From Dyadobacter diqingensis (lineage in GTDB: Bacteria; Bacteroidota; Bacteroidia; Cytophagales; Spirosomataceae), in the NCBI RefSeq assembly GCF_024220585.1, contig NZ_JAMXKF010000009.1, positions 1 to 64,000 of the forward strand: DNA of 64,000 nt. The letters run 5' to 3'. Below, one piece after another: positions 51,836-61,593 of this stretch. The position numbers were made by a program, and so were the translations under genes. Within the stretch, counting starts at the first letter, position 1. The number at the start of each line of letters is the position of its first letter. The notes below the pieces were generated by a model. That model did not search any database. It was given only the letters and a program-made list of their open reading frames with translations, and was not told the origin of the DNA.

Positions 51836-53227
51836 TTAGTTTAACTGGTTCAGGAATAATGTGAGATCTCCGGCAGCGGCGGCTTTCATCAGCAGCGCTC
51901 TCCATACATTCCCATTGGTTATAAATTTGTCGACTTCGGCGCGGTTCAGCGTGGTCACACTTTGAGCCAGCGTGAACAGGTCGGTTAAGCCGCTCTCATA
52001 TCTTGCTTCCGCCTGATCAAAGGCTGTTTGCGCAGCACCTAATTGCACGGGCGTAAGTTTGGCCTGTTCCAGCGAAAGGTCAAACTGCATTTCAGCTTCT
52101 CTCGTCTGGCGGTCCAGTTGAAGTTTCTGGGTGTTGAATATTTCTTTAAAACGCTCTACCTGAAATTGCTCCGCCTTGTAATCATTTCGTACCCGGAGAA
52201 TATTGGTTAAATTCCAGCGCGTTGAAATGCCAAATAAGTAATTGTAAACCTGATAATTGACTCCGCTCCCGAAATCGGTGCGGTAAGCATCCGTTTTATT
52301 GGAAACGCCGGAACCTCTTCCCCAGCCGGCTGCCGTTAAAGAAACAGAAGGCAGAAACGATTTGCGAACAGCCTGACTTCTGGCGTAGGACGCATCGATC
52401 TGGGCCTGAGAAAAAACCAGTGACGGGTTTTTCAGGAAACTGTGTTCCGCATTCATAGAGGATGGAAGTTGGGAATAAAACCGCATCGTATCCACCTGAA
52501 TGCTGTCTTGCAGGTGCCCGCTTAATTCAGAAAGACGCAGACGCTGTACTTTTTCGGCTCTTCTGCTTTCCAGTAATAACAATCTTGCTTTTGCATATTC
52601 AGCACTGGCAAGCGAGCTGTCAACGCCCGGACGCATGCCTGATCCAACGGCTGCATCCGTAACCTGTTTAAAAATCAGTGCTCTGTCCAGATTTTGCAGC
52701 TGGGCTTCAACCAGTTTCTGATTGATTAAAAGGACGAGATAAGCGTCTACGATTTTAACCTGATGCTGAAAAAGCTCGTTTTCATAATCTGCCTTGCTTC
52801 GGTCTATATCGGCTTGGGCAGCTTTTACATTGGCATTTATTTTGCCAAAATTGAAAACCCGCCAGTCAACCAGGGCGGTGGTAAAACTTCCAAAAACACC
52901 TTTGTAAATGTTTTCCTGACGGATCCCGCCCGACGGAGACAGTGCACTTCCCTCATTTGGCAGAAAAGCGCCTGTCACACTATTGTTTGTGGCAAAGGTG
53001 TACTGATCCTGAATAATCAGAGAAGGCAGGTAGTCGGTTTTAGCAGACTTAACCCGGCTTTCTGCACCGTGAATTTCAGCTTGTTTTGCTTTCAAAAAAG
53101 GGTAGTTTTGTTTGCCTTCTTCAAGTATTTGCTGTAAAGTGACCCTTTGTGCGGAGGCCTGATGCGTCAACGCAAAGGCTGACAGGCCTACAAACAGACA
53201 CAGGTAATGACGTTTTAAAGAAAACAT
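51836..53227 (-). CDS. TolC-family outer-membrane efflux protein
   Basis: A 463-residue protein from ATG 53227; the signal peptide (FSLKRHYLCLFVGLSAFALT to HQASAQ) sets the start. The mature part has two structurally repeated halves rich in coiled-coil helices (LQQILEEGKQNYPFLKAKQA, LLINQKLVEAQLQNLDRALI, EARYESGLTDLFTLAQSVTTL), as in TolC-type channels, with beta strands for the barrel. It lies 28 bp upstream of the RND/adaptor frame, so all three efflux parts are probably one operon with the exporter order TolC, permease, adaptor. Confidence 0.9.
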   Translation of the reverse strand: MFSLKRHYLCLFVGLSAFALTHQASAQRVTLQQILEEGKQNYPFLKAKQAEIHGAESRVKSAKTDYLPSLIIQDQYTFATNNSVTGAFLPNEGSALSPSGGIRQENIYKGVFGSFTTALVDWRVFNFGKINANVKAAQADIDRSKADYENELFQHQVKIVDAYLVLLINQKLVEAQLQNLDRALIFKQVTDAAVGSGMRPGVDSSLASAEYAKARLLLLESRRAEKVQRLRLSELSGHLQDSIQVDTMRFYSQLPSSMNAEHSFLKNPSLVFSQAQIDASYARSQAVRKSFLPSVSLTAAGWGRGSGVSNKTDAYRTDFGSGVNYQVYNYLFGISTRWNLTNILRVRNDYKAEQFQVERFKEIFNTQKLQLDRQTREAEMQFDLSLEQAKLTPVQLGAAQTAFDQAEARYESGLTDLFTLAQSVTTLNRAEVDKFITNGNVWRALLMKAAAAGDLTLFLNQLN

Positions 53228-53464
53228 TTTTTTGCATTTGACATGAAAATGAATTTTTAGAAAAGGGAATTGGTGTGAACGTTGATAGTACATGGGGATA
53301 GGAGATGATTACTAACAAAGAAATTTTAAACGAAACTAAAGGGCAATTCTGGAAACATTTGGGAATGCCAGAGAATCAGCGATCTATATTTTTAGAATTG
53401 CCGGATTTCCTAAATATTTCCAATATCTCCGGCTAGTTTTGCCAATCAAATACCAATGCTGTAA

Positions 53465-54142
53465 ATGAAAATACTTGTTGTTGAAGATGAAAAGGGACTG
53501 GCGGAAAGTATAGTGGATTACCTGAGCAAGGAAGGGTTTACCTGTGAGGTGGCGAATACTTTTTGGCAAGCGGATGAAAAAGTGAGTTTATATCAATACG
53601 ACTGTACCATTGTGGACCTCACGCTGCCCGATGGCGAGGGATTCGGTATTATTGAAACGTTGAAAAAAATTGCCGCCACGACTGGAATCATTATTATTTC
53701 TGCCCGCAATACGCTGGAAGACAAAATCAAGGGGCTTGAAATCGGTTCTGATGATTATATGACAAAACCGTTTCATTTGTCAGAGCTGAATGCACGAGTG
53801 AAATCGCTGATACGCCGGCGGAATTTCGGTGGGAATAATGATATGATCTGGCGTGAAATCAGGGTGCAGTTGCAGGGAAGGAAAGTTTTCGTGAATGAAA
53901 AAGAGACGTTTTTATCGCGGAAGGAATATGATCTTTTGCTGTATTTTCTTTCCAATATTGATGTCGCACTGACGAAAGAGTCCATTGCCGAGCACCTCTG
54001 GGGCGACCATATGGATTCGGCTGATTCGCTGGATATGGTTTATTCGCACATTAAAAACCTGCGCCGGAAAATTCTTGAAAGGGGCGGGAAAGACTACATT
54101 CAGTCTATTTATGGTATCGGTTATAAATTTGCTGCTTCTTGA
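53465..54142 (+). CDS. OmpR-family response regulator
   Basis: A 225-residue regulator. The receiver has the acidic pair EDE at 7-9, the phosphorylation site D51 in VDLTLPDGEG, and the Lys in MTKPFHLSEL. The C-terminal winged helix (LSRKEYDLLLYFLSN, ALTKESIAEHLWGDH, VYSHIKNLRRKI, IYGIGYKF) is of the OmpR/PhoB type. It is divergent from the TolC gene across a 237-bp gap and translationally coupled to the kinase downstream. It very probably controls the efflux operon (inference). Confidence 0.92.
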   Translation: MKILVVEDEKGLAESIVDYLSKEGFTCEVANTFWQADEKVSLYQYDCTIVDLTLPDGEGFGIIETLKKIAATTGIIIISARNTLEDKIKGLEIGSDDYMTKPFHLSELNARVKSLIRRRNFGGNNDMIWREIRVQLQGRKVFVNEKETFLSRKEYDLLLYFLSNIDVALTKESIAEHLWGDHMDSADSLDMVYSHIKNLRRKILERGGKDYIQSIYGIGYKFAAS

Positions 54143-55419
54143 AATTACTTGAAAAAACCAGCCGCATTTACTTGCTGGCATCTCTGGTCATTTATCTCGC
54201 CGTGGGGGTGGCATTTTACTGGATCATCAAATACATGATCTACGATGAGGTGGAAACCCGGTTAAAAGTGGAAATGCGGGATTTTGAGACTTTTATTCAT
54301 ACCCACGATACCTGGAACAACAACTCCTATTTTGTTGAAAACAAGATCGAGGTAATTCCGGTTTACGGAGAATACGATCCCTCGGTGATCTTTAAAGACA
54401 CCCTGATCCAGAATCGTTATGACGAAGGTGTCGGGCCGTTCCGTCAGGTAACTTTTTATACCGTTATTGGCGGGGTACCTCACCGCGTTGCGATCCGGAA
54501 ATCCATGATGGAGTCTTATAAGCTCATTGAAGCTATTTCTGCGGCGATGATTACTTTTTTGGGGTTGCTGATGATCAGTATGTTTTTGTTTCAGAGACGC
54601 CTGTCGGGAAAACTTTGGAAGCCTTTTTATGACACGCTCGCCAGGATTAAGGAGTTTGATCTGACCCAGAAGGAGAAATTACAGCTTCCGCAGAGTGAGG
54701 TAACCGAATTTAGTGAGCTGGATGACGTGCTTAAAAAAATGGCTGATAAGATGCAGCATGATTATACCAGTCTAAAAGAATTTACTGAAAATGCGTCTCA
54801 CGAAATCCAGACACCGCTCGCGCTGATCAACGCGAGGGTAGAGCAATTTATCCAGTCGAAAGACCTGAGTGAAAATCATACGTACTGGATCGAGGAAATT
54901 TATCATGCTTCGCGCAGAATGTCCCGTTTGAATCAGGGATTGTTATTGCTGGCTAAAATCGAAAATCAGCAATTTACAGAGGCAGAAGATATGGATCTTA
55001 CGGACCTGTTAAAGAATAAGCTGGCGGATTTTGAAGACATCATCCGGCATAAGGAAATTGACGTGGAAATGAATCTGGGTGGAAGTTTTGATGTGCATAT
55101 GTCCCACGCGCTGGCCGATATCTTTTTGAACAATATTTTAAGCAACGCCATCCGTCACAATCTTCCCAAGGGCAAAATTTATCTCGAATCCGAGACCAAT
55201 TTAATTCGGATCAGTAATACCGGCCATGATCTTAAGGCAGATCCAGAAAGATTGTTTGAAAGGTTTAAAAAGGAATCTGCCGGTTCTGAATCGGTGGGGT
55301 TAGGGCTTGCGATTGTCAAACAAATCTGCGACAATTATGGACTTGCCATCGAATATACCTATAATGAAACTATCCATTCGATCCTCATTCGCCCGGAGGG
55401 GCAGGAGGGGAATGGATAG
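54139..55419 (+). CDS. Sensor histidine kinase partner of the OmpR-type regulator
   Basis: A 426-residue membrane kinase starting at a TTG that overlaps the regulator stop (TTGA). Helices at about 11-31 and 131-151 enclose a periplasmic sensor loop of about 100 residues. The H box is ENASHEIQTPLALINAR with His221, the N box NNILSNAIRHN, and the G boxes ISNTGH and SVGLGLAIVKQI. There is no clear HAMP fold consensus. The TTG start is supported by the 4-base overlap. The signal sensed by the loop is unknown. Confidence 0.9.
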   Translation: MKLLEKTSRIYLLASLVIYLAVGVAFYWIIKYMIYDEVETRLKVEMRDFETFIHTHDTWNNNSYFVENKIEVIPVYGEYDPSVIFKDTLIQNRYDEGVGPFRQVTFYTVIGGVPHRVAIRKSMMESYKLIEAISAAMITFLGLLMISMFLFQRRLSGKLWKPFYDTLARIKEFDLTQKEKLQLPQSEVTEFSELDDVLKKMADKMQHDYTSLKEFTENASHEIQTPLALINARVEQFIQSKDLSENHTYWIEEIYHASRRMSRLNQGLLLLAKIENQQFTEAEDMDLTDLLKNKLADFEDIIRHKEIDVEMNLGGSFDVHMSHALADIFLNNILSNAIRHNLPKGKIYLESETNLIRISNTGHDLKADPERLFERFKKESAGSESVGLGLAIVKQICDNYGLAIEYTYNETIHSILIRPEGQEGNG

Positions 55420-55446
55420 TTTTTGGGATTGTTTAAAGCTGATTTA

Positions 55447-55662
55447 TCATCCAGGCAGCGTTTCCTCTTGTCGAATTTTTCGATACTCCGCCGGGTCGGG
55501 CTCTTCAACGGGAAAGTGTTCTGACTCGTATTGGTTGACCATCGGGACAAGCATGTTAAGCTCTTCGGCATCCTCGCTGCCAGATACGGCATTAAAGATT
55601 TGGTCAATGCGGTCAATCGCTTTGTTGTATTCTTCTGCGGAATTAATTTGTTTGATTTCCAT
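55447..55662 (-). CDS. Stand-alone HigA N-terminal-like domain
   Basis: A 71-residue protein. IKQINSAEEYNKAIDRIDQI, DAEELNMLVPMVNQYESEHF and PVEEPDPAEYRKIRQEE match the N-terminal half of COG5499/HigA-type antitoxins, which are normally followed by an HTH domain. Here the frame ends after PDPAEY..., so the HTH is missing. It is convergent with the kinase gene and starts 23 bp after the stop of the following protein gene. It may be a relic or an independent small regulator. There is no toxin gene next to it. Confidence 0.65.
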   Translation of the reverse strand: MEIKQINSAEEYNKAIDRIDQIFNAVSGSEDAEELNMLVPMVNQYESEHFPVEEPDPAEYRKIRQEETLPG

Positions 55663-55685
55663 TTTATAGTGTGTTTCAAAAGTAT

Positions 55686-57146
55686 TTACTTCCCAATCGC
55701 CTTTATAATATCCTTCTCCAAAGTCTTATTATTCGGGAATTCCTGTGGTATCCAGCGGTCCACGATTTTTCCTGATGCGTCCAGTACGGTAAACGGGTAA
55801 CGGATATCCACTGCGTATTTTTGTTTTAACAATTCAGCACTTTCTTCCGAGGCCCACAAATGTTTGACGCCATTTCTGGCTTGTGTATAAGGTTTCCAGC
55901 TTTGAAATGGCATCCCGGATATCAGGGTGATGTAGGCAAAATTAACCTTGTCTGCATACTTGGCCTCCATGGCTTTCATGGTTGGCTCATGTGCCCCGAT
56001 ATTGAAAGCGAAAACGATAACCGTCGGTTTGCCTGCGAATTGTTTTAAAGAGACGGTCGTGCTGTCGCGATCCAGCAAATTGAAATCCGCTGCCGCAGAA
56101 CCCGCAGTCAGTTTCGATTTGGTTTCAAGCAGTTTAGTAAAATAATCCGTATACTCCGATTTTGGATATTTTGTTTTGTAATCTGCCAATAAAGTCTGAC
56201 TGGTTTCCAGTGTCGGAATTGCCGTGGCGGCATAGTTTAGCCAGTAAGTCAACAAATACTCCTGCTGTTTTGGATGACTTTGCAGCTTTTCTTTGCTGAA
56301 ATTGTATACATCTGTAATCGCCTTTGGGCTCAGCTCATAACGGGTAGCCGAGTCGAGCGGAAATTTCCTGGTGGTTGGAATAAGCACCCAGTTACGCAGC
56401 TCATCGCGGTACGACTGGCTTAACAACGCTTCGTCAGGTAACAATTTGAAGTTGCTCAAAGTTAAATCTTCCAGCTCTTTCTGCTGGGCAGGTTCCAGTT
56501 TTTTTGCACGGTTTCGGCGCATGATTTTTTCCTGCAATAACCGGTGGATCACGAAAGGCTCCGTCGTTGTGGTAGCATTCACATAGGCATCAAATGCGGG
56601 AACAGTCGCATTCGACGTTTTGAAAGCAGCGTAAGCCGTTTGTCTTATTTTTTGCAGACTATCGCTTTGCTGTGCAACACTTTTGTTGTCGATCTGAGAC
56701 GGCTTGTATCCAAAAACGGGTAGGTACTGATATTGATTTTCCAGGAAATAGGTTTTCAGGAAATCCTGATAAGCGGCATTTTTGCCTGAAAAAGTAACAT
56801 TCGCATTGCTCGAAAAAGTGGCGGTAAGATCATCTCCCGGCTGAATAAAAAGCATCCAGGTTTTATTCACACCGCCGCCGCTGTATTGCAGGCGAACAAT
56901 TTTAGGCTCCGTAATGGCTGCGCTGACACGCTCGTTGGTTTTTTCTTTGAGATCGATCGTAGTCAGAGGTTCCAGTTTGGTATCAGCAAGACCTATGCCC
57001 AGGTTGGGGTGAAAATGGACATCTTCCAACACCAGCGACACAATCGCCTGTTCCGGTTTTGCAGTCGTTATCGTGATGGTAGCATTTTTTTGCCCAAACG
57101 ATAACAGGCTGGAAAGAAGGAAAATAAGTGTGGTAATTTTTTTCAT
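55686..57146 (-). CDS. TlpA-like thioredoxin-fold protein lacking CXXC
   Basis: A 486-residue exported protein (signal peptide 1-18, ending SFGQ). A long N-terminal region, mostly beta then helical, precedes a C-terminal thioredoxin/TlpA-like fold from about residue 350: AADFNLLDRDSTTVSLKQFA then GKPTVIVFAFNIG. Where WCxxC is expected after VIVFAF there is NIGAHEPT, so redox-active cysteines are absent. Later blocks (YPFTVLDASGKIVDRWIPQ) have the normal TlpA C-terminus. It may be a structural or binding protein of the Bacteroidota thioredoxin-like group. Its gene is single. Confidence 0.78.
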   Translation of the reverse strand: MKKITTLIFLLSSLLSFGQKNATITITTAKPEQAIVSLVLEDVHFHPNLGIGLADTKLEPLTTIDLKEKTNERVSAAITEPKIVRLQYSGGGVNKTWMLFIQPGDDLTATFSSNANVTFSGKNAAYQDFLKTYFLENQYQYLPVFGYKPSQIDNKSVAQQSDSLQKIRQTAYAAFKTSNATVPAFDAYVNATTTTEPFVIHRLLQEKIMRRNRAKKLEPAQQKELEDLTLSNFKLLPDEALLSQSYRDELRNWVLIPTTRKFPLDSATRYELSPKAITDVYNFSKEKLQSHPKQQEYLLTYWLNYAATAIPTLETSQTLLADYKTKYPKSEYTDYFTKLLETKSKLTAGSAAADFNLLDRDSTTVSLKQFAGKPTVIVFAFNIGAHEPTMKAMEAKYADKVNFAYITLISGMPFQSWKPYTQARNGVKHLWASEESAELLKQKYAVDIRYPFTVLDASGKIVDRWIPQEFPNNKTLEKDIIKAIGK

Positions 57147-57315
57147 ATAAGGCTGGGATTGTTTTTTGTTTGTGAATTGAATAAGGAATTAATATTCAAA
57201 GGATTATCGCTTGATTTGTCAGAGCCGGTATTCAAATAATTGTGCCAATATCGGATTTCTTTTTGTGAATATGCGTGATCCCGGTATGATCGTTCCTTTT
57301 TTCATACTGTAAGGT

Positions 57316-57323
57316 TATCTTTG
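57316..57323 (+). promoter_or_regulatory. Candidate -7 promoter element (TATCTTTG)
   Basis: TATCTTTG fits TAnnTTTG exactly, 60 bp before the ATG of the FAD/Fe-S dehydrogenase gene. No clear TTG -33 partner is at 19 bases, so support is partial. Confidence 0.4.
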
Positions 57324-57383
57324 AGGGCGAAAACGCGTTTCCTGAACGATAAGAAAATACTTGCCTCTGCAAGTGCCGAATAA

Positions 57384-60338
57384 ATGATGAACCGCCTTAC
57401 CTTATTAGATTTTAATTCCCTTAAAAACGGATTCGACGGAGAGCTATATTACGACGACTCTACTGTCCATACCGCGCAAAGACATATTTATGCAACCGAT
57501 GCGTCGGTGTATCAGGAGATGCCTGTGGCCGTTGCTTTGCCGCGAAAGGTGGAGGATATCCAGAAACTGATCAAGTTTGCCAACGAACAGAAACTGACCC
57601 TGATTCCAAGGGCAGCCGGAACGTCGCTGGCCGGGCAGGTGGTAGGGAAGGGCATCGTGGTGGATATCTCCAAGCATTTCGGCGCAATTCTGGAAGTGAA
57701 TGCTGCGGAAAAATGGGTGAGGGTTCAGCCGGGTGTAATTCGGGATGATCTCAATAAACATCTTGCTCCGTACGGACTGCTGTTTGGTCCGGAAACCTCC
57801 ACGGCGAGCCGTGCGATGATCGGGGGGATGATCGGCAATAATTCCTGTGGGCTGCATTCAATAACCTGGGGCGCTACGCGGGACCATTTGCTGGAAGTGA
57901 AGGCGTTGTTGTCGGACGGTTCGGAGGCGGTTTTTGGTAATACGGAAACGGCGGATTATGTAAAAAAAATAGCAGCACCGGCTGCGAGTAAAAGACAGCA
58001 GGCGATTTACGCCGGTATGTGGGGGATACTTTCCAATCCGGTAGATCAGGAGCTTATCAAAAAACAATTTGCCAAACCGACTGTCACGCGGCGGAATTCC
58101 GGTTATGCGCTGGATGCACTGGTGAACAATTTTGAAAAGAATCAGGTAAATCTCTGTAATCTTATCGCGGGTTCGGAGGGTACGTTGTGTTTTGTGACCG
58201 AGGCTAAAATCGCTCTGGTGGACCTGCCGCCGGCTTCTGTCGGTGTCGTTTGCGTGCATGCCCATACACTCGCGGAATCGCTGCATGCGAACCGGGTCGC
58301 GATGAAACATAATCCGAAGGCCTCCGAACTGGTGGATCGCTACATCATGGATTTCACCAAAGGCCATCATGTGTATTCCAAAAACCGATTTTTTCTGGAA
58401 GGAGATCCGGCAGCATTATTGATGGTGGAGTTTTGGGGCGAGAACGATGAACAGGTGAAAAAACAGGCCGATGCCCTCGTTGCCGATTTACTTGCCGAAC
58501 AGCTGGGTTATGCCTACCCGTTGCTTTTTGGCGACGAGGCGAATAAAGCCTGGGAAATCAGAAAAGCGGGGTTGGGATTGATCAGAAATTTGCCGGGCGA
58601 TACACAGCCCGTCAATTTGATCGAAGACTGCGCGGTAGCTGTTGAAGACCTTCCGGAGTACATCGAAGATCTTGAAAAACTGATCGCGGATCATGGGTTG
58701 CATGCCTCATATTATGCGCACGCCGGGGCAGGGGAGCTGCATGTGGAACCGATGATCAATCTGAAAACCAGTGAGGGAAAACAGAAATTCAGACAGGTAT
58801 TGGCCGATACGGCGGTGCTGGTGAAAAAATATAACGGGGCGCTTTCCGGAGAACATGGAGATGGGCGTCTGCGGGGTGAATTTATCCCCTTTATGATGGG
58901 GGAGGAAGTTTACGAGATTTTCAGGCAGGTGAAAAGAATCTGGGATCCGAATGGCATTTTTAATGCGAACAAGATCGTGGATACGCCACCGATGAACGAA
59001 TTTTTGCGTTACGAACAGGATCAGGAAAAGCCTGTGCTGACCACCACTTTTGATTTTTCGAAAGACGAAAGCATGCTCCGTCTCGCTGAAAAATGCAGCG
59101 GTTCGGGGGATTGCCGGAAAACGGAGCTGACAGGTGGAACAATGTGTCCGAGTTATATGGCCACGCGTAAGGAGCGGGACACAACCCGCGCCCGCGCCAA
59201 TATTTTAAGACAATATTTAACCCCCGGAACTGCACAGGCTGAAAGTGCAACGACTCAGGAGATGGTTAAGGAAGTGCTGGATCTTTGCCTTTCCTGCAAA
59301 GGCTGCAAGTCTGAATGTCCTTCCAGCGTGGATGTGGGGAAAATGAAGGCGGAATTTACCCAGCAATATTATGAAACACATCCAATTCCGCTCCGAACAA
59401 ACCTGATTGCGAACTTTGGGAAACAGATGAAACTCGCTTCCATAGCGCCCTGGGCCTTTAATGCCATTTTTGGTACGACGGCGATCAGGAAAGTGGCAAA
59501 CAAGATCGTGGGTTTTCATCCGGACCGGTCGATGCCGCTTCTGCACAACACCACACTGAAAAACTGGTGGAAAAAGCATGACAGAAATGCCTCCAATGCT
59601 AATACGCATTCGAAAGTTTATCTATTCTGCGACGAGTTTACCAACTATAATGATGTAGAAATCGGCAAGAAGGCGGTTTTACTTTTGGAAAAACTGGGTT
59701 ATGAAGTAGTTATTCCCGAGCATGAAGAGTCGGGGAGGTCATACCTTTCGAAGGGTTTGGTTAAAGAAGCGCAAAAGCTGGCGGTTCGAAATGTGGAGTT
59801 GCTAAAAGATATTATCACGCAAAAAACACCGCTGATTGGCATAGAACCCTCTGCGATTTTGTCATTCCGGGATGAGTATATTGATCTGGTTCCCGAGCAT
59901 TTGAAAATTGGGGCGCAGGATATAGCCGCCCATGCGCTGTTATTTGAAGAATTTATTTCGAGGGAAATCGACGCGAAAAGGATAACCAAAGATCCTTTCG
60001 GCAAGGAACAGCGCCTGATCAAACTGCACGGGCATTGCCACCAGAAGGCTTTATCATCATTGACAACTTCCAAGAAAGCGCTGTCGATTCCTGAAAACTA
60101 CAAAGTTCAGCTGATCCCGTCCGGTTGCTGTGGTATGGCAGGTTCTTTTGGTTATGAACAGGAGCATTATGAGGTTTCGATGCAGGTAGGCGAACTGGTA
60201 CTTTTCCCGACCGTCCGCCAACAACCTGATGAAGTAATCATCGCTGCACCTGGCACAAGCTGCCGGCACCAGATCAAAGACGGTACCGGTCGTAAGGCTA
60301 AGCATCCGATAGAAATATTGTGGGAGGCACTAAATTAA
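57384..60338 (+). CDS. FAD- and Fe-S-binding dehydrogenase, YdiJ/D-2-hydroxyglutarate dehydrogenase-like
   Basis: A 984-residue fusion. Residues about 40 to 560 are a PCMH-type FAD domain and a D-lactate-dehydrogenase cap (LIPRAAGTSLAGQ, GGMIGNNSCGLHSITWG, LSGEHGDGRLRGEFIP). Residues about 560 to 660 hold two Fe-S clusters (KCSGSGDCRKTELTGGTMCP, CLSCKGCKSECPSSVDV). The C-terminal half has CCG repeats (LHGHCHQKAL, SGCCGMAGSFGYE). The length and order match E. coli YdiJ, which oxidises D-2-hydroxyglutarate; D-lactate or glycolate remain possible. It is cytoplasmic, probably membrane-associated, and stands alone. Confidence 0.88.
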   Translation: MMNRLTLLDFNSLKNGFDGELYYDDSTVHTAQRHIYATDASVYQEMPVAVALPRKVEDIQKLIKFANEQKLTLIPRAAGTSLAGQVVGKGIVVDISKHFGAILEVNAAEKWVRVQPGVIRDDLNKHLAPYGLLFGPETSTASRAMIGGMIGNNSCGLHSITWGATRDHLLEVKALLSDGSEAVFGNTETADYVKKIAAPAASKRQQAIYAGMWGILSNPVDQELIKKQFAKPTVTRRNSGYALDALVNNFEKNQVNLCNLIAGSEGTLCFVTEAKIALVDLPPASVGVVCVHAHTLAESLHANRVAMKHNPKASELVDRYIMDFTKGHHVYSKNRFFLEGDPAALLMVEFWGENDEQVKKQADALVADLLAEQLGYAYPLLFGDEANKAWEIRKAGLGLIRNLPGDTQPVNLIEDCAVAVEDLPEYIEDLEKLIADHGLHASYYAHAGAGELHVEPMINLKTSEGKQKFRQVLADTAVLVKKYNGALSGEHGDGRLRGEFIPFMMGEEVYEIFRQVKRIWDPNGIFNANKIVDTPPMNEFLRYEQDQEKPVLTTTFDFSKDESMLRLAEKCSGSGDCRKTELTGGTMCPSYMATRKERDTTRARANILRQYLTPGTAQAESATTQEMVKEVLDLCLSCKGCKSECPSSVDVGKMKAEFTQQYYETHPIPLRTNLIANFGKQMKLASIAPWAFNAIFGTTAIRKVANKIVGFHPDRSMPLLHNTTLKNWWKKHDRNASNANTHSKVYLFCDEFTNYNDVEIGKKAVLLLEKLGYEVVIPEHEESGRSYLSKGLVKEAQKLAVRNVELLKDIITQKTPLIGIEPSAILSFRDEYIDLVPEHLKIGAQDIAAHALLFEEFISREIDAKRITKDPFGKEQRLIKLHGHCHQKALSSLTTSKKALSIPENYKVQLIPSGCCGMAGSFGYEQEHYEVSMQVGELVLFPTVRQQPDEVIIAAPGTSCRHQIKDGTGRKAKHPIEILWEALN

Positions 60339-60340
60339 TT

Positions 60341-60595
60341 CTATTTAGTGCCTCGTACGCTTTTCATGATTGTGTCCGGATGAACTTCCATGGCGGTATC
60401 TGATGCTACGGTATCCGCAGGCATGGTTGCATTGGCCGATGGTGTTTCAGATTCGCTGAAATTATTGTCGTGGTTAAAGAAGCCGCCCCAGAAAGCGATG
60501 ACCATTAAAACGATCCCAATGCCGATAATCCATTTCCAGACATTCTTGGTATTTTTGGTAGCACGTGCTTCTTTATCTGTTTCTCTTCTGTCCAT
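60341..60595 (-). CDS. Small single-span membrane protein of unknown function
   Basis: An 84-residue protein with a basic N-terminus (DRRETDKEARATKNTKNVWK), one transmembrane helix (WIIGIGIVLMVIAFWGGFF) and an acidic, Thr/Ala-rich tail. The frame is intact, starts at ATG 60595, and ends 2 bp after the stop of the convergent dehydrogenase gene. I do not recognise a family. The composition suggests an inner-membrane protein with its tail in the periplasm. Confidence 0.6.
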   Translation of the reverse strand: MDRRETDKEARATKNTKNVWKWIIGIGIVLMVIAFWGGFFNHDNNFSESETPSANATMPADTVASDTAMEVHPDTIMKSVRGTK

Positions 60596-60812
60596 GATCG
60601 TAAAGATTTGGTTTACTTAGAACTGTACTATTTTTGTTCCAAATCAAAATGTTACTATTTAATAATGTTTAGGTGAAATAGTGTTGAAAAAATTACCCTA
60701 AAACATATTAAAACGAACAAATAGTATACTAAAAAGCGTTGGTTCAATGTTTAGCTACATAGTATTCTTACTAAATCGTAATGATATGATTCTTAATAAA
60801 ATTCACTCCCCT

Positions 60813-61577
60813 ATGATAAAACTTCTCACCAGCTTTTCAGTATTGACATTGCTTTTTTTGATCGTTCCTACTGAAAGGGTTAAAGCACAAGACACACGTA
60901 ACTTTTTCTCGGTATCGGGCGGGTATAGCCTTCCGGTAGGTGAGCTTGCAACGGAAAAACTGAATGACCCACTGGCTGGTCTGGCCGGGTCAGGGTATTT
61001 TGGACATGTAAATTATGATCACAGGATTGCCCGCTGGCTGGGAATTCGGTTATCGGGAAGTCTTAACCAGAATTCGACGAATTCAGGACCGATCATTGAT
61101 AAAGCCAATTCGTACGTTGAGGCAAGCGGCAGAACCTACAATTGGGATAGTAATGTTTCCAAATGGAAACTGGGCGCGGCCTTGATAGGTCCGGCTATTT
61201 ATTTTAACATGAACAGGGTGCAGCTCGAAGCGCACGTGCAGGGAGGTATTGTGAGAGCGACTACGCCTTCCGTTTTGCTGAACGGAAACGAAATCAACGC
61301 AAGCGGACAACCTGTTGAGGGTAGTCAGACCATTCAGGTAAGCCTTAATCACGCCACCGTAACGCCGATAGGTTTCGGAGCAGGGTTGAGTTTGAGGCTG
61401 CCTCTCTTTGGCGCGCTGTTTTTCCAGTTAAGCGGTGACGTTATTGGTGCCAAAGCGAAAGTAAGTGACCTGGCCATTAAAGCTAAAATTGGTCAGCTTG
61501 AGGTGAACGACAGAATCAACGAAAGCAGATTTATTGGCGTTGTCAATATTGGCGCAGGATTGGGAATTGCATTCTGA
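60813..61577 (+). CDS. Predicted outer-membrane beta-barrel protein
   Basis: A 254-residue protein from ATG 60813; the signal peptide MIKLLTSFSVLTLLFLIVPT to VKAQ fixes the start, and an ATG at 60786 is the alternative. The mature sequence alternates hydrophobic and polar residues, with FFSVSGGYSLPVGELATEKL at the beginning and FIGVVNIGAGLGIAF at the end, as in small porin-like OMPs. YFGHVNYDHRIARWLGIRLS is the second strand pair. No specific substrate can be named. It is bounded by a strong bidirectional terminator. Confidence 0.72.
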   Translation: MIKLLTSFSVLTLLFLIVPTERVKAQDTRNFFSVSGGYSLPVGELATEKLNDPLAGLAGSGYFGHVNYDHRIARWLGIRLSGSLNQNSTNSGPIIDKANSYVEASGRTYNWDSNVSKWKLGAALIGPAIYFNMNRVQLEAHVQGGIVRATTPSVLLNGNEINASGQPVEGSQTIQVSLNHATVTPIGFGAGLSLRLPLFGALFFQLSGDVIGAKAKVSDLAIKAKIGQLEVNDRINESRFIGVVNIGAGLGIAF

Positions 61578-61593
61578 CGGGAACCGAGATTTA

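Noticed and set aside
55359-55679. Open frame of 106 codons on the minus strand
   Set aside because: It lies across the kinase 3' end and the HigA-like gene in another frame. The HigA-like frame has family motifs and this one has none.
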